From: Pseudomonas oryzihabitans
GTDB lineage: Bacteria; Pseudomonadota; Gammaproteobacteria; Pseudomonadales; Pseudomonadaceae
Length of the DNA: 64,000 bases
Assembly (NCBI RefSeq): GCF_001518815.1
Contig: NZ_CP013987.1
Location: 1,591,001 to 1,655,000, forward strand
Direction of reading: 5' to 3'
The position numbers and the translations under genes are program-made. The notes below the pieces were generated by a model that saw only the letters and a list, made by a program, of their open reading frames with translations, did no database searches and was not told the origin of the DNA. Positions within the stretch are counted from its first letter, which is position 1. The number at the start of each line of letters is the position of its first letter. Positions 29,525 to 38,066 of the stretch are shown here, piece after piece.

Positions 29525-30058
29525 GTGGTCTCCTCGTATGTGTGCAAGGGTTATGACAATCGTTGAGCTGACCAGTGCCTGCGAAGGAGAGGCCGGACAT
29601 CTTCTGGAGCATCTATGCTACGCAGCTTAGGTCGTTGCAGTGCTTCGATGTTCGAAACAGGAGTGTCAGCCCTCTTCGCCTCGACTAAAAAATCCAGACG
29701 CTCGAAACCAACTAGGTTTTGATGCGTAAATTTTGTGCCTTTGTAGTCGAGCTCTGCCCCATAAGAGCGTGCTGCTGTAGAGCCTAAGCGTCTAGCCGTT
29801 GAGGGCTCAGCTATCTGGGCTGAGCGGGAAGGCAGTGGAAGCTGTCATCCCTCAGTCTGCACGTCGCACTCAAGCATGCGGCAGGTCTTTCGCATTGGGT
29901 TAACCGAATGAATAGCCCATCGCCTGCTGACCATCCTTGAAGAATCGAGACGAGTTTCGTTAAAACAACCCTATTGCTCTCGGTGATGATCCTGCTTGCA
30001 ACAAAAGTTAGCTGGAGAAGCTTTCCTCGGGCGGGAAGAAGGGCGTGGAAATGAACTC
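29525..30058. other. Intergenic DNA, no gene seen
   Basis: 534 bases with lower G/C content, including ATTTTGTGCCTTTG around 29729. Several short open frames exist, but none has a ribosome site or recognisable product. It contains the promoter of the gene at 29273 on its left side and the 3' flank of the LysR gene on its right side. Confidence 0.5.
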
Positions 30059-30952
30059 TTAGTGTGGGAAGTGAGTTGCATAATGCTTCTTCAGCGCCTG
30101 AATGAAGTCCGTCGCCAGCGGCGTCTGGCCCGATCCCGCAGGCGCGACGACGTACACAGGAAACAACAGCTCCGGCTCGAAGCGGTGGATGGTGATGCCC
30201 TTGTGCAGAAAATCCTGGGCAACGTTCGGACTCATGAGGGCGGCGCCCATGCCGGCGGCGACCATCTCGCAGGTGATGGAGCTGTATTGGCCTTCCACGG
30301 CGAGTTTGCGTTCGACACCGGCCTGTTCGAAGACCCTGTCCATCTGCTCGCGGGTGCCATCGCCATGGCAGAGAGAGACGAAGTTCTCGCCGTGGAGATC
30401 CTGCGCCCTGATGACTTCCTTTGAAGCCAGTCGATGGCCTGGCGGCAGGACGCAGACGGCGCGGAGCCGGGTGATAAGCAGCGTTTCCAGAGGGCCGGCG
30501 TCGCTGGGCTGGACCACCACGCCCAAATCGCAGAATTGGGATTGCACCCACTGCACCACAGTGGGCGAGGCGTTCATGTGCAGGGAGACGGTCAGCTCAG
30601 GGCGGGTCGCGACGAAGTCCTTGATGACGTGGGGGATGAGCGTGAGGCCAGTCGAGGGCACTGCCGCGATACGCAGGCGGCCGGTGCCTAGGTTGCGGAT
30701 GTTCTTGGCCGACTGGCGCAGGCTATCCAACCCTACATAGGCCCGCTCCACTTCCTGGAAGAAGGCACTGCCTTCCTTCGTGGGTATCAGCCGTACACCC
30801 GCGCGCTCGAACAGTTTGAGTCCGGTGCTCAGTTCCAGCTGTGCGATCAGTCGGCTGACGTTTGGCTGCGAAGTGTGCAGGGCTTCGGCGGCCGCGGTCA
30901 TGGAGCCTAGACGCATCACGCTGCGGAAGGCCTCGATCTGTCTGAGATTCAA
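30059..30952 (-). CDS. LysR family transcriptional regulator of the ABC/oxidase operon
   Basis: 297 residues from a TTG start at 30952 with GGAG 7 bases before it; this puts the family start NLRQIEAFRSVMRLGS at residue 2. The frame is open 258 bases further upstream but lacks a start with a ribosome site. The HTH is MTAAAEALHTSQPNVSRLI, and the C-terminal periplasmic-binding-like effector domain begins near residue 90 (GRLRIAAVPSTGL). Divergent from the ABC transporter operon, which it most likely controls; the inducer is presumably the transported compound or a product. Confidence 0.88.
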   Translation of the reverse strand: MNLRQIEAFRSVMRLGSMTAAAEALHTSQPNVSRLIAQLELSTGLKLFERAGVRLIPTKEGSAFFQEVERAYVGLDSLRQSAKNIRNLGTGRLRIAAVPSTGLTLIPHVIKDFVATRPELTVSLHMNASPTVVQWVQSQFCDLGVVVQPSDAGPLETLLITRLRAVCVLPPGHRLASKEVIRAQDLHGENFVSLCHGDGTREQMDRVFEQAGVERKLAVEGQYSSITCEMVAAGMGAALMSPNVAQDFLHKGITIHRFEPELLFPVYVVAPAGSGQTPLATDFIQALKKHYATHFPH

Positions 30953-30962
30953 TAGGGTTCTC

Positions 30963-30975
30963 CATATCAAATATG
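30963..30975. promoter_or_regulatory. Possible LysR operator
   Basis: Perfect inverted repeat CATAT-CAA-ATATG with the T-N11-A type spacing seen in LysR sites. It lies 10 bases upstream of the LysR start codon and 25 bases before the promoter of the divergent operon. Position suggests autoregulation. Confidence 0.4.
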
Positions 30976-30999
30976 AATACTTAACCTGTACCTTCGTAT

Positions 31000-31028
31000 T
31001 TGACCCTATGGGTTCAGGCTGACAATAC
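31000..31028 (+). promoter_or_regulatory. Predicted promoter of the ABC transporter/oxidase operon
   Basis: TTGACC at 31000-31005 and CAATAC at 31023-31028 with a 17-base spacer. The -10 box is weak, which fits a promoter that needs an activator. An inverted repeat (next entry) covers the -35 box. Confidence 0.45.
31003..31013. promoter_or_regulatory. Inverted repeat ACCC-TAT-GGGT, putative operator
   Basis: Perfect 11-base palindrome around TAT. The 9-base core CCCTATGGG is identical to the one at 40757-40769 in front of the LuxR-type gene. It overlaps the predicted -35 box, the classical place for a LuxR-type activator. That the LuxR at 39968 binds here is inference. Confidence 0.45.
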
Positions 31029-31175
31029 TCGGTCACAAGCCAAATGGCCCCATAAAAAGAAAGCGTTTCCGAATGGCGGTTACCGCGATGTCCTCGGAGG
31101 CGGATGCCTGGATCTTCCGGTCGTGTCCTCACGACGTTCTCGATCTGCCGCAACGCAAAAAAGGGAGCATTGCCC

Positions 31176-32249
31176 GTGACCAGTCCGTATCTCGTCCGTA
31201 TCTCATCCATCTCCTGTCGTCAGGGGCTGTCCGCGCTGCTGTTGGCCGCAGCGGCCGCTGGCATGGCGTTTCCGGCCCACGCCGAAACGACGCTGTACGT
31301 CGCCGGCGTCGGCGGTTCAACCGAGCAGATGTACAAGACCCGCGTCATTCCCGCCTTCGAGAAGGCGCATGGGGTCAAGGTCGTGTATGTGTCGGGCAAC
31401 TCGACTGAAACGCTGGCCAAGTTGCAGGCCCAGAAGGGGCGGCAGCAGATCAACGTCGCCATGATGGACGATGGCCCCATGTACCAGGCGCTGCAGCTGG
31501 GGTTTTGCGAAAAGCTCACGGATGCGCCTGTCTACCAGGACCTGTATCCCTTGGCGCGGCTGAGCCCTGAGGCTACGGCAGTAGGTATGGTCGCCACCGG
31601 GATCGGCTACAACGAAGAGGCCTTCAAGAAGCGCGGATGGGCAGCCCCGACGTCCTGGACCGATCTGGAAGATCCCAAGTATCGGCAGCTGCTGGGCATG
31701 CCGCCAATCACCAATACCTACGGCCTGCATTCGTTGATCGAAATGGCGCGGCTGAATGGCGGCGGCGAGAAAGACATCGATCCGGGTTTCGCGGTGTTCG
31801 AGAAGAAGATCGCGCCGAACGTGCTGGCCTGGGTCAGTGCCCCGGGCGAGATGGACGGGATGATGCAGAACGGTGATGTGGTCATGGCGGTGTACGGCAG
31901 TGGCCGTGCAGTGGCGCTGCAGAACACCGGCTTTCCGCTCAAATTCATCTACCCGAAGGAGGGCGCTGTAGCCCTCCAGGTCGCCGCCTGCTCCGTCACG
32001 CCCAATGCGCAGTCCGAACTCTCCCAGCAGTTCATTCAGTACGTGCTGTCGCCGGAAATCCAGAAGATCCAGTCCGAAAGCAACGGCTTCGCGCCGGTCA
32101 ATCGCACCGTGAAGCTGCCGCCAGAACTGGCTTCCCGTATGCCTTACGGACAGGAAAAGGTCGACAGCCTGCTCAAGGTCGATTGGGACACCATCAACCA
32201 GAAGCGTTCCGAATGGACGACGCGCTGGAACAGGACCATCGAGCGATAG
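31176..32249 (+). CDS. Periplasmic substrate-binding protein, spermidine/putrescine ABC type
   Basis: 357 residues with a signal peptide (LSALLLAAAAAGMAFPAHA-ETT). The mature part is a type II binding protein: LYVAGVGGSTEQMYKT at the start, TGIGYNEEAFKKRGWAAP and LGMPPITNTYGLHSL in the middle, and SCxVTPNAQSELSQQFI-like helices near the end. I start at GTG 31176 because GGGAG lies 9 bases before it. It belongs with the PotD/PhnS-like group (polyamines, 2-aminoethylphosphonate, iron or opines); substrate not readable. First gene of a long operon. Confidence 0.88.
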   Translation: MTSPYLVRISSISCRQGLSALLLAAAAAGMAFPAHAETTLYVAGVGGSTEQMYKTRVIPAFEKAHGVKVVYVSGNSTETLAKLQAQKGRQQINVAMMDDGPMYQALQLGFCEKLTDAPVYQDLYPLARLSPEATAVGMVATGIGYNEEAFKKRGWAAPTSWTDLEDPKYRQLLGMPPITNTYGLHSLIEMARLNGGGEKDIDPGFAVFEKKIAPNVLAWVSAPGEMDGMMQNGDVVMAVYGSGRAVALQNTGFPLKFIYPKEGAVALQVAACSVTPNAQSELSQQFIQYVLSPEIQKIQSESNGFAPVNRTVKLPPELASRMPYGQEKVDSLLKVDWDTINQKRSEWTTRWNRTIER

Positions 32250-32481
32250 TGGCGTACCGGCCAGACGGCGATGAAATGACAGCGGGATTGCGAGTGGAGA
32301 GGAGGTTGGCTTCGGGCTATCCCTCCGCACGTTGTAGCAGCAGGCCCTCACGTCCATTTCGCCATCGTCCGGTTCCATCTCGCTCAATGATCGAGTGGCT
32401 GGTTTTTCCCTAGCAATCGGTCGCTCCCACCTCCCTTGGACGAACAGCGATCACGCCTTCGTGATCGCCGGAGGCATGCCC

Positions 32482-33555
32482 ATGGCTTTCCTGATCCTCG
32501 ACGGCCTCGTCAAAACCTATGGTGATTTCACCGCTATCGCTGGACTCGACTTGGCAGTGGAGAAAGGCGAATTTCTTTCCCTACTCGGCCCTTCGGGGTG
32601 CGGCAAGACCACGACGCTGCAAAGCGTTGCGGGTTTCGTGCAGCCTACGGCCGGACGCATCGTGCTGGACGGGCGAGACATCACCCATGTCCGGCCGGAA
32701 AAGCGCGGGTTGGGGATGGTGTTCCAGAGCTATGCCCTGTTCCCCCACATGACCGTGGCCGAAAACGTCAGCTTCGGTCTGGAGATGCGCGGCGTGGCGC
32801 GTAGCGACAGGGCGGAGCGGGTAAAGTCAGCGCTCGATATGGTTCGGCTGCAGGGCCTGGGCGAACGCTATCCCAAGGCCCTGTCCGGCGGGCAGCGTCA
32901 GCGGGTGGCCATCGCGCGTGCCCTGGCGATCCGCCCGGACCTGTTGTTGCTGGACGAGCCGATGTCGAACCTCGACGCCAAGTTGCGCGAGGACATGCAC
33001 ATCGAATTGCGTGCCATCCAGCGCGACCTGGGTATCACCACCATCCTGGTCACCCACGACCAGGTTGAAGCGATGACCATGAGCGATCGCATCGCGGTGA
33101 TGCACGGCGGGCGCATCGTGCAGATCGGTTCGCCCTTCGAGACCTACGAGCGGCCCCAGTCGCCTTTCGCCTCGAGCTTCCTGGGCAAGACCAACGCCTT
33201 CCCCGGTGCCGTCCACACTCGTAAGCCACGCTGCTACGAGGTCAAGGTCGACGGCCTGATGCTGCATGTCCCTCATGAGGGGCATCAGTTCGACGGCGAT
33301 GTAAACGTCTACCTGCGTCCGGAAAAGATCCGCCTTACCGATCCTGCCGAAGCGCGCTTGTGCGGCAAGGTGCGCATGCGGGTGTTCCTCGGCAACCTCT
33401 GGCTGATCGGTGTCGAGAGCCCCCTGGGACCGGTCAACCTGACGCAGCCGAACCTCGGCGCGCCGCCGCCGCTGGAAGGGGAGGAGGTGGGCCTGACCTG
33501 GCTGGATGATGACCTGCGCCTGCTCGGCCGGGAGGTGTCCCATGGCCACCTATGA
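32482..33555 (+). CDS. ABC transporter ATPase, PotA type
   Basis: 357 residues. Walker A GPSGCGKTT near residue 38, Q-loop in MVFQSYALFPH, signature LSGGQRQR, Walker B LLLLDEPMSNLD and the H-loop in TILVTHDQ. A C-terminal TOBE domain follows (about 270-357). GGAGG is 7 bases before the ATG at 32482; the ATG two codons earlier is too close to it. It powers the two permeases encoded directly downstream and overlaps the first by 14 bases. The 232-base gap before it has no gene. Confidence 0.92.
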   Translation: MAFLILDGLVKTYGDFTAIAGLDLAVEKGEFLSLLGPSGCGKTTTLQSVAGFVQPTAGRIVLDGRDITHVRPEKRGLGMVFQSYALFPHMTVAENVSFGLEMRGVARSDRAERVKSALDMVRLQGLGERYPKALSGGQRQRVAIARALAIRPDLLLLDEPMSNLDAKLREDMHIELRAIQRDLGITTILVTHDQVEAMTMSDRIAVMHGGRIVQIGSPFETYERPQSPFASSFLGKTNAFPGAVHTRKPRCYEVKVDGLMLHVPHEGHQFDGDVNVYLRPEKIRLTDPAEARLCGKVRMRVFLGNLWLIGVESPLGPVNLTQPNLGAPPPLEGEEVGLTWLDDDLRLLGREVSHGHL

Positions 33556-34414
33556 TGCCGAACGGGTCGGCAGCGCGCCCTGGCTGCTGACCGGCCCTGC
33601 GCTTCTAGTATTCCTGACCCTGCTGGCGGCGCCGCTGGTGCTCACGGCCATGCTGTCGTTGAACCTGTTCAGCGACACTAAGGGGGTGATTCCCGTGTAC
33701 TCGCTCGCCAACTACCTGGAGGTGTTCGGCGACGACTATTTCCACGAGATCTTCTTGCGTACGGGTGGGATGGCGCTCGCCGTCACCGTCTGCTCGGTCC
33801 TGATCGGCGTACCGGAGACGCTCATCATCGCTCGCATGCGGGCACCCTGGAGGTCACTGTTCCTGCTGGTGGTGCTCGGACCACTGCTCATCTCGGTCGT
33901 GGTGCGCACCCTGGGGTGGGCCATCCTGCTGGGCAACAACGGGCTGATCAACCAGGCGTTGCAGGCGCTGGGCGTCATCGATTTTCCGATCCGCATGATG
34001 TTCACCCAGTTCGGGGTCGTGCTGGCGCTGACCCATGTGCTGGTGCCCTTCATGGTGATCGCCGTCTGGGCCAGCCTGCAAAAGCTCGATCTGCAGGTGG
34101 AGCAGGCCGGCCTGTCGCTGGGCGCTTCGCGGATGACGACCTTCAGGCGGGTGGTGCTGCCGCAGATCGTGCCGGGAATCCTCTCGGGCTCGATCATCGT
34201 CTTCGCCCTGGCGGCCTCGGCCTTCGCCACCCCCGCGATCATCGGCGGACGTCGCCTCAAGGTGGTGGCGACGGCGGCCTACGACGAATTCCTGGGTTCG
34301 CTGAACTGGCCGCTGGGCGCCGCCATCGCGGTGCTGCTGCTGATCGCCAACCTGGTGATCGTGGTGGGTTGCAGCCGGTTGGCCGAGCGCCGTTTCAAAC
34401 ACGTCTTCGAGTGA
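33542..34414 (+). CDS. ABC transporter permease 1, PotB type
   Basis: 290 residues with six hydrophobic segments. The EAA loop that docks to the ATPase is LSLGASRMTTFRRVVLP. GGGAGG precedes the ATG. It overlaps the ATPase gene by 14 bases and ends 6 bases before the ATG of permease 2. With the next gene it forms the channel of the importer in the inner membrane. Confidence 0.9.
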   Translation: MATYDAERVGSAPWLLTGPALLVFLTLLAAPLVLTAMLSLNLFSDTKGVIPVYSLANYLEVFGDDYFHEIFLRTGGMALAVTVCSVLIGVPETLIIARMRAPWRSLFLLVVLGPLLISVVVRTLGWAILLGNNGLINQALQALGVIDFPIRMMFTQFGVVLALTHVLVPFMVIAVWASLQKLDLQVEQAGLSLGASRMTTFRRVVLPQIVPGILSGSIIVFALAASAFATPAIIGGRRLKVVATAAYDEFLGSLNWPLGAAIAVLLLIANLVIVVGCSRLAERRFKHVFE

Positions 34415-34419
34415 TCGCC

Positions 34420-35217
34420 ATGTACCGGAACGGTTTCTTCTCCCTTGCCTTTCATGCGCTTTTCATCGCCTTCATCGTCGCGCCACTGGTGGTGGTGATG
34501 GCGGTGTCCTTTACCGGCGAAGGCTTCATTTCATTGCCTTCCGGTGGCCTGTCGCTGCGCTGGTTTGAGGCGCTGTGGGCCAACCAGGAAATGGTCGATG
34601 CCTTCTGGCTGTCGCTCAAGTTGGGCCTGGTGTCGGCGACGGTCGCGACCTTGCTCGCGGTCCCCGCGGCGCTGGCGATCAGTCGCTACGACTTTCCCGG
34701 ACGCGGGGCGATCACGGGCTTCCTGATGTCGCCGCTGATGATTCCCTCGGTGGTGCTGGGGATCGCCTTCCTGCGCTTCTTTTCCCTTGCCCAGGTGGGC
34801 GGCTCGCTGTGGGCGCTGAGCATCACCCACGTCATCGTCGTGCTGCCCTATGCCTTGCGGCTGACGCTGGCGTCCACTATCGGCCTGGAGCGCGATGCGG
34901 AACATGCCGCGCTATCCCTGGGCGCCAGTCGGTTGCAGACCTTCTGGCGGGTGATCCTGCCGCGGATCCGCACTGGCGTGGTCGGCGGCTGGCTGCTCGC
35001 CTTCATCCAGAGCTTCGACGAACTGACCATGACGGTCTTCGTCGCCACACCCGGCACCACGACCTTGCCGGTCGCCATGTACAACCAGATTTCCCAGACC
35101 ATCGATCCCCTGATCACGGCGGCCTCCACGGTGCTGATCCTGGGCACCCTGGCGGTGATGCTGCTGCTGGATCGGCTCGTCGGCCTGGATCGGGTGCTGA
35201 TCGGAGAGAAGCAATGA
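34420..35217 (+). CDS. ABC transporter permease 2, PotC type
   Basis: 265 residues with six hydrophobic segments and the EAA loop LSLGASRLQTFWRVILP. Start ATG at 34420; a GTG at 34411 in the same frame overlaps the stop of permease 1 and is a possible alternative. Its stop overlaps the next start (ATGA). Partner of permease 1. Confidence 0.9.
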   Translation: MYRNGFFSLAFHALFIAFIVAPLVVVMAVSFTGEGFISLPSGGLSLRWFEALWANQEMVDAFWLSLKLGLVSATVATLLAVPAALAISRYDFPGRGAITGFLMSPLMIPSVVLGIAFLRFFSLAQVGGSLWALSITHVIVVLPYALRLTLASTIGLERDAEHAALSLGASRLQTFWRVILPRIRTGVVGGWLLAFIQSFDELTMTVFVATPGTTTLPVAMYNQISQTIDPLITAASTVLILGTLAVMLLLDRLVGLDRVLIGEKQ

Positions 35218-36353
35218 ACGACAGCAGCGTATCCCCCTCGGCAGAGGTCATCGTGGTTGGCGGTGGGCTGGTCGGCATGGCGGTCGCCTATGGCCTGGCG
35301 AAGGCCGGTACCAGGACGCTGGTGCTCGACCAGGGCGATGACGCCTTCCGCGCCTCCCGGGGCAACTTCGGTCTGGTCTGGGTGCAGGGCAAGGGCTTCG
35401 ATCGCCTCGAATATTCCCGCTGGACGCGCTCCTCGGCGCTGGCCTGGGCCGGGCTGGCCGAGGACCTGCTGAAGGAGACGGACGTCGATGTCCGCCTGAA
35501 GCAGCCCGGCGGCTTTCACATGTGCTTTTCCGATCAGGAGCTGGCGGAGCGCCAGGTGCGGCTGGCAGGTATGCAAGCCGGTCTAGGTGACTATCCCTTC
35601 GAAATGCTGGATCAGGCGGATCTGCGGGCACGCCTGCCCGGCATCGGCCCAAAGGTCGTCGGGGCGAGCTATACGCCCATGGATGGCCACGTGAATCCGC
35701 TCAAGCTGCTGCGGGCCTTGCATGCGGGAGCGCAGTACCACGGGGCGACCGTACTGGGGCGGATGCCGGTCGAGCGGATCGATTCCGCGCCTGGCGAATT
35801 CACGGTGGTCACCCCCGGTCAGCGCTTCACCGCGCCGCGCCTGGTGCTGGCGGCGGGCCTGGGCAATCGGCCGCTGGGGGAGCAGGTCGGACTGCATGCC
35901 CCGGTCGCGCCAAATCGTGGGCAGGTGCTGGTCAGTGAGCGGGTTCGGCCCTTTCTCGACTACCCGACGATCAATGTGCGCCAGACGGACGAGGGCAGTG
36001 TGCAACTTGGCGATTCCATGGAGGAGGTCGGCTTCAACGACCTTACCACCACCGACGTGCTCGCCAGGATCGCCCAGCGTGGGGTCAACACCTTCCCACT
36101 GCTGGCTGACGTGCGCCTGGTGCGGGCCTGGGGCGCCCTGCGCGTCATGAGCCCGGATGGCTATCCGATCTACCAGGAGTCCGCGTCGCACCCCGGTGCC
36201 TTCGTCGTCACCTGCCACAGCGGCGTGACCCTGGCCGCGGCGCACGCGACCCGGATCGCGCCCTGGGTTCGGGGCGGCGAACAGCCGGAAGAGCTGGCGG
36301 TGTTCGCCGGCGAACGTTTTCTCACGGGGGAGGTGTTTTCCCATGCCCACTGA
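35214..36353 (+). CDS. FAD-dependent oxidoreductase, DAO family (beta-subunit-like)
   Basis: 379 residues. The dinucleotide-binding motif VVGGGLVGMAVA is near residue 14; the substrate domain is of the D-amino-acid-oxidase/sarcosine oxidase kind, with HSGVTLAAAHAT near the C-terminus. Together with the next two genes it resembles the three-subunit dehydrogenases HcnABC, octopine/nopaline oxidase (OoxAB with a small subunit) and D-hydroxyproline dehydrogenase, in which this subunit oxidises the amine. GGAGAG precedes the ATG. It overlaps permease 2 by 4 bases and the [2Fe-2S] gene by 11 bases. Confidence 0.85.
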   Translation: MNDSSVSPSAEVIVVGGGLVGMAVAYGLAKAGTRTLVLDQGDDAFRASRGNFGLVWVQGKGFDRLEYSRWTRSSALAWAGLAEDLLKETDVDVRLKQPGGFHMCFSDQELAERQVRLAGMQAGLGDYPFEMLDQADLRARLPGIGPKVVGASYTPMDGHVNPLKLLRALHAGAQYHGATVLGRMPVERIDSAPGEFTVVTPGQRFTAPRLVLAAGLGNRPLGEQVGLHAPVAPNRGQVLVSERVRPFLDYPTINVRQTDEGSVQLGDSMEEVGFNDLTTTDVLARIAQRGVNTFPLLADVRLVRAWGALRVMSPDGYPIYQESASHPGAFVVTCHSGVTLAAAHATRIAPWVRGGEQPEELAVFAGERFLTGEVFSHAH

Positions 36354-36690
36354 TTCCTTGTTTCGCCGCGTGGACGCCGAAGGCGGCCGTCTCATCACCC
36401 TGACCTTCGACGACCAGGCCTTCCAGGTGCCGAGTGGTATCACGGTTGCCGCCGCCTTGCTGCTGGCCGGCATACGGCAATTCCGCACCTCCCCGGTGGG
36501 CGGTGAAGCCCGTGCGCCCTATTGCATGATGGGCGTGTGCTTCGAATGCCTGGTCGAGATCGATGGGGTGCCGAGTCGCCAGAGTTGCCTGATCGAGGCA
36601 ACCGACGGCATGCGCATCCGTTCGCAGCAGGGCGCCAGGGAGCTGCCCTTCACCGCCGCCGAATCCGTGGTGATGGAGGTACAGCCATGA
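36343..36690 (+). CDS. Small [2Fe-2S] subunit of an amine/opine dehydrogenase
   Basis: 115 residues. Cysteines 61, 66, 69 and 82 (APYCMMGVCFECLVEIDG and SRQSCLIEA) have the C-x4-C-x2-C-x12-C spacing of plant-type ferredoxin domains, as in HcnA and the small subunits of opine and hydroxyproline dehydrogenases. It passes electrons between the FAD subunits. GGGGGAGG precedes the ATG. Overlaps both neighbours (11 and 4 bases). Confidence 0.88.
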   Translation: MPTDSLFRRVDAEGGRLITLTFDDQAFQVPSGITVAAALLLAGIRQFRTSPVGGEARAPYCMMGVCFECLVEIDGVPSRQSCLIEATDGMRIRSQQGARELPFTAAESVVMEVQP

Positions 36691-38066
36691 ATCTCGAACC
36701 TATAGACGTCGTCGTCATCGGCGCGGGTCCTGCCGGCATGGCCGGGGCGCGAACCCTGGCGGACCTGGGCCTTTCCGTCGTGCTGCTGGACGAGCAGGCC
36801 GCGGTGGGCGGACAGATCTATAGAGGCATCGGCAACGCCACGCCGGCGCGGCGCGAGCTGCTCGGTGAGGATTATGCGGCAGGCGCCCGCCTGGCGGACG
36901 CGATGAAGGGTGCGAACGTGCGCCACGAAACGGGGGCTTCCGTCTGGCAGATCACCCGCGAGCGCCAGGTGCATTACCTCAAGGACGGACGGGTACGTTC
37001 CTTCGCCGCCAGGGCCGTGCTGCTGGCGACCGGCGCCATGGAGCGGCCCTTTCCCATTCCCGGCTGGACCTTGCCCGGTGTAATGACCGCTGGGGCCGCG
37101 CAGATCCTGCTCAAGACCGCCGGCATCGGTCCGCAGGGACCAGTGGTGCTGGCCGGGTGCGGACCGCTGCTCTACCTGCTTGGCTGGCAATACCTGAGGG
37201 CAGGCATACCCATCGCGGCCCTGGTGGACACCAGTCGCCGTGAGGACTACTGGAATGCGCGCAGGCACCTACTGGCGGCATTGCGGGCCTGGCCCTACCT
37301 GCGCAAGGGTGTCTCGCTGTTGCGCGCCCTGCGCAAGGGCGAGGTCCCGCACTACACCGGCGCCGAGCAGCTACAGGTCGAGGGGGAAGGGCAGGCCCAG
37401 GCGCTCAGCTTCGTCGTCGACGGGAAGGCACAACGGGTGTTGGCCAACACCGTGCTGCTGCACCAGGGCGTGGTGCCGAACATCCAGTTCACCCAGGCGC
37501 TCAGGGCCCAGCATCGCTGGGATGATGCGCAGCTGTGCTTCGTCCCGGAAACCGATGGCTGGGGCGCGCTCGATGTGCCCTTCATCGCGGTGGCCGGCGA
37601 TGGCGCAGGGATTGGCGGTGCCCAGGCGGCCGCGTTGCAAGGGCAGCTCGCGGCGCTGGGGCTGGCGCGTAATCTGGGCCAGATCACCCCGGCCCAGCGC
37701 GATGCCCAGGCCGCGCCCCTGCGCGCCGAGCTGGAGCGCAACCTGCGTATCCGCCCCTTCCTCGATGCCCTGTATCGCCCGCGCGAGGAGAACCGCATTC
37801 CCGCCCGGGACGACGTCACCATCTGCCGCTGCGAAGAGGTCACGGCAGGCGATGTCCGCCGCTTCGTCGAGCTGGGCTGCAGTGGGCCCAATCAGGCGAA
37901 ATCCTTCGGTCGCTGTGGCATGGGTCCCTGCCAAGGACGCATGTGCGGCTTGACCGTTACCGAGATCATCGCCAAGTCGCGGGGGCTCACGCCCGACGAG
38001 GTGGGCTACTACCGCATTCGCCCACCGATCAAGCCCATTACCCTGGGAGAGCTGGCCAGTGGCTGA
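36687..38066 (+). CDS. FAD/NAD(P)-binding oxidoreductase with BFD-like [2Fe-2S] domain (alpha subunit)
   Basis: 459 residues. The N-terminal FAD motif is VVIGAGPAGMAGA, the second nucleotide motif is VVLAGCGPLLYLLG near residue 155, and FIAVAGDGAGIGGAQ is the third FAD motif. The C-terminal BFD-like domain has cysteines in ICRCEEVTAGDV and CGMGPCQGRMCG, expected to bind a second [2Fe-2S] cluster. It matches the large subunit of HcnB/OoxA-type dehydrogenases. Start ATG overlaps the previous stop (ATGA) and its end overlaps the next gene by 8 bases. Confidence 0.88.
   Translation: MNLEPIDVVVIGAGPAGMAGARTLADLGLSVVLLDEQAAVGGQIYRGIGNATPARRELLGEDYAAGARLADAMKGANVRHETGASVWQITRERQVHYLKDGRVRSFAARAVLLATGAMERPFPIPGWTLPGVMTAGAAQILLKTAGIGPQGPVVLAGCGPLLYLLGWQYLRAGIPIAALVDTSRREDYWNARRHLLAALRAWPYLRKGVSLLRALRKGEVPHYTGAEQLQVEGEGQAQALSFVVDGKAQRVLANTVLLHQGVVPNIQFTQALRAQHRWDDAQLCFVPETDGWGALDVPFIAVAGDGAGIGGAQAAALQGQLAALGLARNLGQITPAQRDAQAAPLRAELERNLRIRPFLDALYRPREENRIPARDDVTICRCEEVTAGDVRRFVELGCSGPNQAKSFGRCGMGPCQGRMCGLTVTEIIAKSRGLTPDEVGYYRIRPPIKPITLGELASG

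Noticed and set aside
29811..30551. 246-codon open frame opposite and beyond the LysR gene end
   Set aside because: Most of it overlaps the LysR coding region in another frame and the product is low-complexity Arg/Pro/Gly, typical of a shadow.
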